Shown: positions 34,242 to 43,313 of the stretch, piece by piece
Layout: each line of letters opens with the position of its first letter
Position numbering within the stretch: the first letter of the stretch is position 1
Origin: an uncultured Opitutia bacterium
Lineage (GTDB): Bacteria > Verrucomicrobiota > Verrucomicrobiia > Opitutales > Opitutaceae
DNA: 64,000 nt
Direction of reading: 5' to 3'
Assembly: GCA_903825285.1 (NCBI GenBank)
Contig: CAIJZY010000031.1
Coordinates: 86,078-150,077 of the forward strand
Notes under the pieces: generated by a model
Database searches by the model: none
What the model was told of the DNA's origin: nothing
Seen by the model: the letters and a program-made list of their open reading frames with translations, nothing else
Position numbers and translations under genes: made by a program

Positions 34242-36374
34242 ATGTTTGCCCCCTTTCTGCGTCCGCTCGCGCTGGTCTGCTGTGTGACCGCCGCCGCCCG
34301 CGCCAACAGCCTCGTCTCGCTCACCGTCAGCCCGCTCACCGCGGCGGCGGCGACCGCGGTCGTGGCTGAGGTCAAGCCGGGGACCTTCCTGCTGCGGGGC
34401 ACGCGGGTGCCCCTCGGCGTCGACCTGCACGGGCAGGTGCTGCCGGGCCTCGACCCCGCCCTGCGCCCGGTCACCGCGGCCGTGCAGGAGGGCATGCTCC
34501 ATGTGCTGGCGCGCGACGCCACCGGGGCGCTCGTGCTGCTCCGTCACGCCGGGGCCGCCGGCTGGCAGCGCCGCGCCGCGCCGACCGATGCACTCCTGCC
34601 CACCGCGCAGCCGGCCGGCCCGTCCCATCTCCTGTTCGTGGCCCCCGGGCCGGGCGCCGGCCGGCTCCAGCTCGTCGCCTACCACACCATCACTGACACC
34701 TGGGCCGCCTTTGGCGACTGGGACGGCGCCGGGACCTTCACGGCGGTGGTCCCCGCGGGCCATGGATTCGTCGTCACGACCCGCGACGCCGCCGGCGGCC
34801 TTCACTTCACGCGCGCCGAGCTCGTCTCGTCCAAGCGCGGACTGAAGGTAATCGATTACGCCGTCATCGCGGCCTACCTCTGCGTGGTGGCCGGCATCGG
34901 CCTCTATTGCTACCTCACGGGCAAGCAGGACACGGCCACGTTCTTCCTCGCCGGCCGCCGGATCCCGTGGTGGGCGGCCGGGCTCTCGCTCTACGCCACC
35001 GGCACGAGTGCCATCAGCTATCTCGCCATCCCCGCCAAGTCGTACGCGACCAACTGGCTCTACCTCGGGCAGAACGTCCTCACGTTCGTCGGCTCGATCT
35101 ACGTGGCGTTCGTCATCGTGCCGCTGGTGCGCCGGCTCAACCTGACGTCGGTCTACCAGTACCTCGAGCTGCGCTTCCACCCGGTGGTGCGGCTGATGGC
35201 CTCGTTCATCTGCATCGTGCAGCACCTGGCCGGCCGGATGGCCATCGTCCTGCTCCTGCCCGCGCTCGCCCTTTCCGCCGTCACCGGCATCACGGTCACC
35301 ACCAGCATCCTCCTCATGGGGGTCATCACCACGATCTACACCTTCCTCGGCGGGATGAAGGCCGTGATCTGGACCGACGTGCTGCAGGTGTTCGTGATGG
35401 TCGGCGGCGCGCTGTTCGCGATCACGTGGATGGTGATCGGCACGGGCGGGGTCGGCGCGGTGGCGCGGCTCGCGCTGGCCGACGGCAAGACCCACCTCTT
35501 CGACTGGCGCTTCGACTTCACGATCCCCAGCGCCTGGATCTTCGTGCTGATGCTGCTGGTCACGATCCTGACCTGGCCGCAGGACCAGACCCTGACGCAG
35601 CGCGTGCTCTCGACCAAGGACGACAAGGCGGCGCGCAACTCGGTGCTGATGCTCACGGCGATCGTGCTGCCGGGCAGCCTGATGTTCTTCAGCCTCGGGA
35701 CGCTGCTCTACACCTACTACAAGGTGCATCCCACGCGGCTCAACCCGCTGCTGGCGACCGACCAGATCTTCCCGCAGTTCATCGCCAGCGACCTGCCCGC
35801 CGGCGTGACCGGCCTGATCATCGCGGGCATCTTCGCCGCGTCGATGGCCACCCTGAGCTCCAACATCAACTCGATCGCCACGCTCGTCTCGGTGGACTTC
35901 TACGAGCGCTACGCCCGGCGGCCCACGGCGGCGGCCAGCATGCGTCTCGCTGAGTGGGTCACCCTGATCACCGGCGCGGCCGGCACCGGCCTCGCCCTCT
36001 ACCTGTCCACCCTCGATATCCAGTCGCTCTGGGACAAGTTCATCGAGCTCATGGCCCTGCTCGGCGGCGGCTTCGCGGGCATCTACGCGCTGGGCATGTT
36101 CACGCGGCGCGCCAACTGGCAGGGCTGTGCGATCGGCATCGTCGCGAGCATCGTGTGCACCACGCTGGTCAAGCTCTGCACGCCCGTCCACGTGCTGGCC
36201 TACGGCGTGGTGTCGATCGGCGCCTGCATCATCTTCGGCTACCTCGGCAGCTTGGCATTCGCCCCGCCGGCCCACTCGCTGCGGGGCCTGACCATCTTCG
36301 ACCAGCTCTCCGCCGCTTTGCCGACGGACGCCCCCGCGTCCGCGGCCGCCGGCCCCGTCCCCGACCCCCCATGA
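34242..36374 (+). CDS. Sodium:solute symporter with exported N-terminal kelch-like domain
   Basis: The protein has 710 residues. Residues 1-21 are a signal peptide, and residues ~22-200 are a beta-rich segment with kelch-like pieces (WQRRAAPTDALLPTAQ, YHTITDTWAAFGDWDGAG). From ~203 the SSS-family membrane domain begins: IDYAVIAAYLCVVAGIGLYC, the signature region WWAAGLSLYATGTSAISYLA, RRLNLTSVYQYLELRFHP, TFLGGMKAVIWTDVLQVFVM and WPQDQTLTQRVLSTKD. The domain has about 13 helices and matches sialic-acid/sugar-type SSS carriers. The extra N-terminal part is unusual and too short for a full six-blade propeller. The downstream Gfo/Idh/MocA gene overlaps by 4 bases, so transport and oxidation of one substrate are probably linked. 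Confidence 0.88.
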   Translation: MFAPFLRPLALVCCVTAAARANSLVSLTVSPLTAAAATAVVAEVKPGTFLLRGTRVPLGVDLHGQVLPGLDPALRPVTAAVQEGMLHVLARDATGALVLLRHAGAAGWQRRAAPTDALLPTAQPAGPSHLLFVAPGPGAGRLQLVAYHTITDTWAAFGDWDGAGTFTAVVPAGHGFVVTTRDAAGGLHFTRAELVSSKRGLKVIDYAVIAAYLCVVAGIGLYCYLTGKQDTATFFLAGRRIPWWAAGLSLYATGTSAISYLAIPAKSYATNWLYLGQNVLTFVGSIYVAFVIVPLVRRLNLTSVYQYLELRFHPVVRLMASFICIVQHLAGRMAIVLLLPALALSAVTGITVTTSILLMGVITTIYTFLGGMKAVIWTDVLQVFVMVGGALFAITWMVIGTGGVGAVARLALADGKTHLFDWRFDFTIPSAWIFVLMLLVTILTWPQDQTLTQRVLSTKDDKAARNSVLMLTAIVLPGSLMFFSLGTLLYTYYKVHPTRLNPLLATDQIFPQFIASDLPAGVTGLIIAGIFAASMATLSSNINSIATLVSVDFYERYARRPTAAASMRLAEWVTLITGAAGTGLALYLSTLDIQSLWDKFIELMALLGGGFAGIYALGMFTRRANWQGCAIGIVASIVCTTLVKLCTPVHVLAYGVVSIGACIIFGYLGSLAFAPPAHSLRGLTIFDQLSAALPTDAPASAAAGPVPDPP

Positions 36375-37474
36375 ACCGCATGAAAACCTACCGCGCCGTC
36401 CTTGTTGGCACCGGCGGCATCAGCGACGCGCACGTCAACGCCGTCGCCGCCACCGCCGGCCGCGTCAGTCTCGTCGCCGCCTGCGACATCGACGCCGCCC
36501 GCGCCAAGGCCTTCTGCGACCGCCACCACATCCCGGCGGCGCACACCGACTATGCCGCGATGCTGCGCGCGGAGCGGCCCGACTTCGTGCTGATCGCCGC
36601 GCCGCCGGGGCTGCACGCCGACATGAGCATCGCCGCCATGGAGGCCGGCGCGTGGGTGCTGTGCGAGAAGCCCCTCTGCGCCTCGCTGGCGGAGTTCGAC
36701 CGCATCACCGCCGCGGAGCAGCGCACCGGCCAGCGCACCGCGTGCGTGTTCCAGATGCGCTACGCCTCCTCCAACACCCACGTGCGGGGGTTGCTCGCCT
36801 CCGGCCGCCTTGGGCGCCCGCTGGTCGCGATCTGCCACACCCTCTGGTACCGCGACACCGCGTACTACGCCGTGCCGTGGCGCGGCCGCTGGGCCACCGA
36901 GCTCGGCGGGCCCACCATGAGCCAGGGCATCCACGCGATGGACCACCTGCTCAGCCTCCTCGGCGACTGGACCGAGGTGCGTGCCATCGCCGACACGCTG
37001 TTCCACCGGATCGAGGTCGAGGACGTCTCCATGGCGCTCGTCACCTTCGCCAACGGCGCCCGCGCCTCCCTCGTCAACAGCGTGCTGTCGCCGCGCCAGG
37101 AAACCTACATCCGGCTCGACTGCGAGCACGCCACCGTGGAGCTCACGCACCTCTATGCCTACAAGGGCGAGAACTGGCGGTTCACGCCGGCCGAACCCAC
37201 AAAGAGTGCCGACCTGGTGGCGGCCTGGAACGCCTTCCCGCCCGACGTGGGCTCCACCCACGGCGCCCAGCTCAACGCGCTGATCGCGGACCGGGAGGCG
37301 AACACCGTGCCGCTGACCAGCGGGGCCGAGGCGCGCCGCACGCTCGAGTTCCTCACCGCCCTGTACAAGTCCGCCTACACCGGCCAGGCCGTCACCCGAG
37401 GCTCGATCCGGCCGGGCGACCCGTTTTACACCCAGCTGAACGGCGGCCTGGCGCCCAAGCGCCAGAAGGGCTGA
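36371..37474 (+). CDS. Gfo/Idh/MocA-family oxidoreductase
   Basis: The protein has 367 residues from the ATG at 36371, which overlaps the symporter stop (ATGA). The Rossmann motif VGTGGISDAHV is near the N-terminus, the conserved LCEKPLC block near residue 100 contains the catalytic lysine, and the domain-2 histidine pair lies in TMSQGIHAMDHLLSLLGDWT. Such NAD(P)-dependent enzymes oxidise inositols, amino sugars or other sugar derivatives. No twin-arginine leader is present, so it is cytoplasmic. Coupling to the symporter suggests that it acts on the imported compound; the substrate is unknown. Confidence 0.93.
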   Translation: MNRMKTYRAVLVGTGGISDAHVNAVAATAGRVSLVAACDIDAARAKAFCDRHHIPAAHTDYAAMLRAERPDFVLIAAPPGLHADMSIAAMEAGAWVLCEKPLCASLAEFDRITAAEQRTGQRTACVFQMRYASSNTHVRGLLASGRLGRPLVAICHTLWYRDTAYYAVPWRGRWATELGGPTMSQGIHAMDHLLSLLGDWTEVRAIADTLFHRIEVEDVSMALVTFANGARASLVNSVLSPRQETYIRLDCEHATVELTHLYAYKGENWRFTPAEPTKSADLVAAWNAFPPDVGSTHGAQLNALIADREANTVPLTSGAEARRTLEFLTALYKSAYTGQAVTRGSIRPGDPFYTQLNGGLAPKRQKG

Positions 37475-37592
37475 CCACCGGACCAGTGGGCGCAGGGGGT
37501 GGCGGCCAGCCCGCGCGGGCCATGCCGCGCACGGCTCTTGCGCTCGCGTCCCTTCCTTCCAACCTGTAGCCATCAACCTTCCCGCGGCCGCC

Positions 37593-39356
<1,764 letters not shown>

Positions 39357-39424
39357 TTTTGACGCCGCGGCCGTCATCCGGCACGCTGCCCGCAGTTTCC
39401 CTCCCCCCGCCTCCTGATCTCCCC

Positions 39425-39955
39425 ATGAAAACGCTGATCACCCTGTTCCTCCTCACGGCCGCCGTCGCCCTGGCGGACACCCCGCCGGCCACGTTTCCGG
39501 GCGTCAAGGCCGTGATGTCCCCCGAGGATTTCGCCCGCGCCGGCCTGGCCGGCCTCACCGAGGACCAGCTCGGCCTGATCGACGCCGCCGTCATCCGCCA
39601 CTACACCCGCACCGTGGTGACCGCCGCCAATCAGCAGGCCGCGCAGATCGTGCAGCAGACCGCCCAGAAGAACGCCGCGCAGGAGTCGGAGCGGAAGCGC
39701 TCGATCTTCGAGCACTTCGGCCTGCCGAGCTTCAGCCAGGAATGGCGCGACATCGCCCCGCTCAAGGGCAAGTGCGTCGGCTGGACCGGCGGCAACAGCT
39801 TCAAGCTCGACAACGGCCAGGAGTGGGAAGGCCTCGAGGCCATCACCGTCGAGCTGGCGGGCCGCGACATCGAGATCCAGGCCCGCCCCGGCGAACAGTA
39901 CTGCCTGTACGTCGACGGCGGGAACACGACGATCCGTGTGCACCGGATAAAATGA
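39425..39955 (+). CDS. Exported protein of unknown function
   Basis: The protein has 176 residues from the ATG at 39425 with a signal peptide (MKTLITLFLLTAAVALADTP). It continues with a helical region (about 30-98) rich in Gln/Ala/Glu (NQQAAQIVQQTAQKNAAQES), then a small beta-domain (about 105-176) with KGKCVGWTGGNSFKLDNGQE and YCLYVDGGNTTIRVHRIK. A short coiled coil is possible in the helical part. I do not recognise a family. The gene lies 68 bases behind the ABC transporter on the same strand. Confidence 0.75.
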   Translation: MKTLITLFLLTAAVALADTPPATFPGVKAVMSPEDFARAGLAGLTEDQLGLIDAAVIRHYTRTVVTAANQQAAQIVQQTAQKNAAQESERKRSIFEHFGLPSFSQEWRDIAPLKGKCVGWTGGNSFKLDNGQEWEGLEAITVELAGRDIEIQARPGEQYCLYVDGGNTTIRVHRIK

Positions 39956-40084
39956 AACTGGCGGCCCGGTCTCATTTTCGGCGCTCGGTGTTCGCAGTTT
40001 GCAGTTCGGCGGCCTGAGCCGGCACGGGCCTCGCCCGTTTCCACGGTATTCCCTTTCTCTTCGCTCCATCCTTCGATCGTACGA

Positions 40085-40104
40085 ACTCCGATCTGCGAAC
40101 TGCG
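40085..40104 (+). repeat. Start-adjacent dispersed repeat, copy 2
   Basis: ACTCCGATCTGCGAACTGCG ends six bases before the ATG at 40110. It equals the copy at 32767-32786 except for one base. The 154-base gap around it contains further TTCG/GCAG-type low-complexity text and a CCTGAGC block that also occurs before 32801. Confidence 0.6.
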
Positions 40105-40109
40105 CCCCC

Positions 40110-40976
40110 ATGCTGACCCTCGCCAACCGCGACCTCCGCGTCGACCTGCTTGATCCCGCCGACCCGGCGGACCGTCCCCGCCAGGGCACGCGCTACTGCT
40201 GGGGCGGCTATGTGTGGCAGGTGAGCGAGCCGGCGGGCACGCCGCTGCTGGCCGGACCCGAGTGGCCCGAGCCCCGGCCCACGCCGTTCAACGGCCAGGG
40301 CCTGCCCGAGTCGTTTCGCCACGCCGAGTTCGGCACGGGGCGGCCGCTGATCCTGGAGGACGGCCGCGGCTTTATCATCGGCGCGGGCACGGTGGCGCCC
40401 GGCGACGACGGCGAGCTGGCGGTGGTGCAGCCGTGCGCCTGGACGGTCACGCGCAGCCCCGATGCCCTGGAATTCTGCACGAGCCAGTCCGGCGGCGGCT
40501 ACGCGTGCCAGCTCACGCGCCGGATCGCGCTCGCCGGCCGCGCCCTCACCTCGGCCACGGCGCTCGCCAACACCGGTGCGCGGCCGCTGCCGCTGCACTG
40601 GTTTGCCCACCCGTTCTTCGCGCTCACGGACCGGCTGATCACCTGCACGCTGCCCGCCAGCTGGGGCATGGCCGAGAATCCCGGCTTCGCGCTCGACGCC
40701 GCGCACCGGCTCACCCTGCGGCGCCGCTTCACGGACATGTACGACGGACATTTCGAGCAGCTCCGGGTCGGCGCCGCCACGCCACTGCACGCCGTGCTGT
40801 CGCACCCGACGCTGTCCCAGCTCACCTTCCACACGGACTTCACGCCCGACTCCTGCCCGGTCTGGGGCAACAGCAACACCTGGTCGATCGAGCCCTACCT
40901 CGCGACCGAGCTTGCCCCCGGCTCGCGGCGCGCCTGGACGCTGCAGTACGAGTTCGGCCCGCCCCGGGCGGCGTGA
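40110..40976 (+). CDS. Aldose-1-epimerase (galactose mutarotase)-like protein
   Basis: The protein has 288 residues from the ATG at 40110, without signal peptide. It has the beta-sandwich pattern of galactose-mutarotase-like proteins: GTRYCWGGYVWQV near the N-terminus, a middle block ending PLHWFAHPFFALTD with the conserved histidine, and a late block CPVWGNSNTWSIEPYLATEL with the acidic residue position. It probably interconverts anomers of an aldose or is a non-catalytic sugar binder; the substrate is unknown. It is convergent with the S51 peptidase gene, with six bases between stop codons. Confidence 0.8.
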   Translation: MLTLANRDLRVDLLDPADPADRPRQGTRYCWGGYVWQVSEPAGTPLLAGPEWPEPRPTPFNGQGLPESFRHAEFGTGRPLILEDGRGFIIGAGTVAPGDDGELAVVQPCAWTVTRSPDALEFCTSQSGGGYACQLTRRIALAGRALTSATALANTGARPLPLHWFAHPFFALTDRLITCTLPASWGMAENPGFALDAAHRLTLRRRFTDMYDGHFEQLRVGAATPLHAVLSHPTLSQLTFHTDFTPDSCPVWGNSNTWSIEPYLATELAPGSRRAWTLQYEFGPPRAA

Positions 40977-40982
40977 CCCGCC

Positions 40983-41828
40983 CTACGCCTTCACGAGCGC
41001 GGTCAGCTCGGGGGAGAAGCCCTCGGGCAGCGGGTGGTGCTCGCCGTGGTGGTAGTAGAACGCCGGTCCGACCTCGATCGTGACCCGGCCCTGGTGCAGG
41101 CGGGCGACCGCGCCGTTGCCAATGCCCATCACGGTCTCCGCGGGATTGAGCCGCGTGTAGATCCGCACCTTGTTCACGCGTCCGGAGTAATCGCCGTCGG
41201 TGACGGTCGGGTGGTGCGGGTTGACCACCGCGGGGAAGATGCCGAGGGACGTGCGCGTCGGCACGTCCACCACCGGGAAATCGTTGGTCGTGCCGATCAC
41301 CGGCCCGGCCACGTTCGAGCCCGCGCTGGAGCCGTTGTACGGCACGCCGGCGAGCACGCGCTCGCGGATCAGGCCGAGCTGGCCCGTCTCGATCAGCGTG
41401 CGCAGCAGCAGGAAGGTCTCGCCCCCGCCCACGAAGAACGCCTCGGCCCGCCGGATCTGCTCCAGCGCCTCGTCCCCCTCCCAGTGGTGCAGCGACACCG
41501 ACGAGAAGCCGTCGTCCGCGAACAGCTCCTGCAGCTTCCGCTCGTCCAGGTCGCGCCGGTCCGGCTCCGTCGCATGCAGCACGAGCAGGATCTTCTTCCG
41601 CTCGCCGTAGTGGAGCCGGTGCGCCGCGCGCACGGCGTCGGTGAATTTGCCGTTCCGGGTGATGGTGCCGCCGCTGATCATCACCGAGGCCGGCGGGCTG
41701 GTGTGAAAATTCGGGGCGGCGGGAAACAGCCCGTCCTTGGGCACGTGGCCCTCGTGGAGGCAGCCCGGCAGTGTGGCGGCGGCGCCGGCGAGGATGGCGG
41801 TTTTCAGGAATTCACGGCGGGAAATCAT
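40983..41828 (-). CDS. Exported S51-family peptidase (cyanophycinase/dipeptidase E-like)
   Basis: The protein has 281 residues. The N-terminus MISRREFLKTAILAGAAATL has a twin-arginine motif (SRREFLK), and LPGC at 20-23 may be a lipobox, so Tat export with lipid attachment is possible. The peptidase S51 features are FVGGGETFLLL (residues ~132-142), the nucleophile Ser168 in YNGSSAGSN and the histidines in NPHHPT (~203-208). Such enzymes cleave Asp-containing dipeptides or cyanophycin-like polymers. It is in line with the M28 peptidase and GH127 genes on the minus strand and may be co-transcribed with them (60-base gap). Confidence 0.88.
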   Translation of the reverse strand: MISRREFLKTAILAGAAATLPGCLHEGHVPKDGLFPAAPNFHTSPPASVMISGGTITRNGKFTDAVRAAHRLHYGERKKILLVLHATEPDRRDLDERKLQELFADDGFSSVSLHHWEGDEALEQIRRAEAFFVGGGETFLLLRTLIETGQLGLIRERVLAGVPYNGSSAGSNVAGPVIGTTNDFPVVDVPTRTSLGIFPAVVNPHHPTVTDGDYSGRVNKVRIYTRLNPAETVMGIGNGAVARLHQGRVTIEVGPAFYYHHGEHHPLPEGFSPELTALVKA

Positions 41829-41838
41829 GTGACTTGAA

Positions 41839-41868
41839 TCGGAGTTCGAAGCTCGGAGATCGTAGTGC
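41839..41868 (-). repeat. Start-adjacent dispersed repeat, related copy
   Basis: Read on the minus strand, CACTACGATCTCCGAGC and then TTCGAACTCCGATT precede the ATG at 41828 by about ten bases. CGAACTCCGAT is shared with the sequence before 40110, and CGCACTACGATCT resembles CGCACTCCGATCT before 32801. Confidence 0.45.
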
Positions 41869-41888
41869 GGGGACCTGAGAATTGGAAT

Positions 41889-43313
41889 TTATTTGGCGTT
41901 TGGGCCCTGGGGATTGGGGTTGTCCTGATGAACCTCTGGGAACGGCCAAAGCCCGACACCCTGCATGCGCGGCTCGAGGCCGAACTTGCGGAACAGCGCC
42001 GCGGTGGCGGCCGGCGGCAGGCGGTCGGTCGGGAGCCCCGGCTCGTTGGCCAGGCGGTAAACCAGCGCGCCGACCGCGGCGGCGGCCTCGGGAATCATCC
42101 GGGTGTCGACCTTGTCGATGGTGTCGGCGAAGTCGTGGTAGTAGCGCACCACGTCCGGCTCGATCAGCCCGCCGAAGGTGATGGCGCGGATGCCCTCGAG
42201 CTGGAAGGAGGTGTGGTCGCTGCCGAACCAGCTGATGTTGCCCACGCCCTGCTTGAGCTTCTGCGCGCCGAGCGAGGCGTTGTAGCGCTCGAGCACCGGC
42301 ACGAGGTCGTCGTAGCCGAGCGCGTTCACGGAGAGCGGGAAGCCCACCATGTCGAGGTTGATCATCGCGGCCACCGGCTGGCCGCGCAGCGCGGGCGCGT
42401 GGAAGCGCGAGCCCCAGAGGCCCTGCTCCTCGCCGTTGAACCACACGAGCTGGATGGTGCGGAGGTTCTGCGGCGCGTGGTCGTGGAGCGCCTTGGCGAT
42501 CGCGAAGAGCTCGCCCGCGCCGATGCCGTTGTCCATCGCGCCCTGGCCGAGGTCCCAGGAGTCGAAGTGCGCGCCGACCACGACCAGGTCGGCGGTGCGG
42601 CCGGGGAACGTCGCCACCAGGTTCGCGGTCTCGGCCAGCTCGCAGTGCGAGCGCGTCTCCAGGCTGACCCGCACGGGCACGCCGCGCTTGAGCAGGCGGA
42701 ACATCCAGTAGCCCTCCTCCTGCGTGATGCCGAAGATCGGGATGCGCAGCGGCTCGCCGGTGAACGACCCGGTGCGCGCCAGCAGCTGGCCGCCACCCAC
42801 GCGGTCAATGAAGAGGATGCCGCGCAGCCCGTGCCGCACCGCCGCCGCCTCGTACTGGCCGCGGGGCACCGTGGTGTTCGGCGCCAGCAGCCCGACCTTG
42901 CCCGCCGCGTCCAGCGGCGCGATGTCCTCCTCGCGGCCGTCGCCGATGTTGACCACCTCGGCCTCGAAGCGCGGATGCGGCTGGGTGTAGCTGAGCGAAG
43001 CCATGCGCAACCGCCGGTGCACCGGCGCCAGCATCTCGGCCTCGTCCTGCCCCCGCACCCAGCCCGGCATGGTGAACGGCTCCAGCCGCGCCTCGATGCC
43101 GAGCGCCTTCAGCTGCTCGAGCGTGCGTTGCAGCGCCGCGCGGTTGTTGGGGGAGCCGGTCAGCCGGCCGCCGAAGTCGTCGCAGAGGTGGCTGAGATAG
43201 GTGTAGCCCGCCGGGTCGGCCTTGGCCGCCGCATACAGCCGGTCCTGCACCGCCTGGTCGGGCTGGGCGGACAGCGACAGGGCCAGCAGCAGGAAAAGGA
43301 GGGGTGTTTTCAT
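41889..43313 (-). CDS. Exported M28-family peptidase (with PA-type insert)
   Basis: The protein has 474 residues with a signal peptide (MKTPLLFLLLALSLSA). Residues ~115-245 look like a PA insert domain (VNIGDGREEDIAPLDAAGKV, VRHGLRGILFIDRVGG). The zinc aminopeptidase/carboxypeptidase part has VVVGAHFDSWDLGQGAMDNG with two metal ligands, the catalytic glutamate in WFNGEEQGLWGS, the aspartate in INLDMVG and the histidine in RYYHDFADTIDKVD. It would trim peptides in the periplasm. Its start overlaps the GH127 stop by 4 bases, so the two are translationally coupled, an unusual pairing of peptidase and arabinofuranosidase. Confidence 0.93.
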   Translation of the reverse strand: MKTPLLFLLLALSLSAQPDQAVQDRLYAAAKADPAGYTYLSHLCDDFGGRLTGSPNNRAALQRTLEQLKALGIEARLEPFTMPGWVRGQDEAEMLAPVHRRLRMASLSYTQPHPRFEAEVVNIGDGREEDIAPLDAAGKVGLLAPNTTVPRGQYEAAAVRHGLRGILFIDRVGGGQLLARTGSFTGEPLRIPIFGITQEEGYWMFRLLKRGVPVRVSLETRSHCELAETANLVATFPGRTADLVVVGAHFDSWDLGQGAMDNGIGAGELFAIAKALHDHAPQNLRTIQLVWFNGEEQGLWGSRFHAPALRGQPVAAMINLDMVGFPLSVNALGYDDLVPVLERYNASLGAQKLKQGVGNISWFGSDHTSFQLEGIRAITFGGLIEPDVVRYYHDFADTIDKVDTRMIPEAAAAVGALVYRLANEPGLPTDRLPPAATAALFRKFGLEPRMQGVGLWPFPEVHQDNPNPQGPNAK

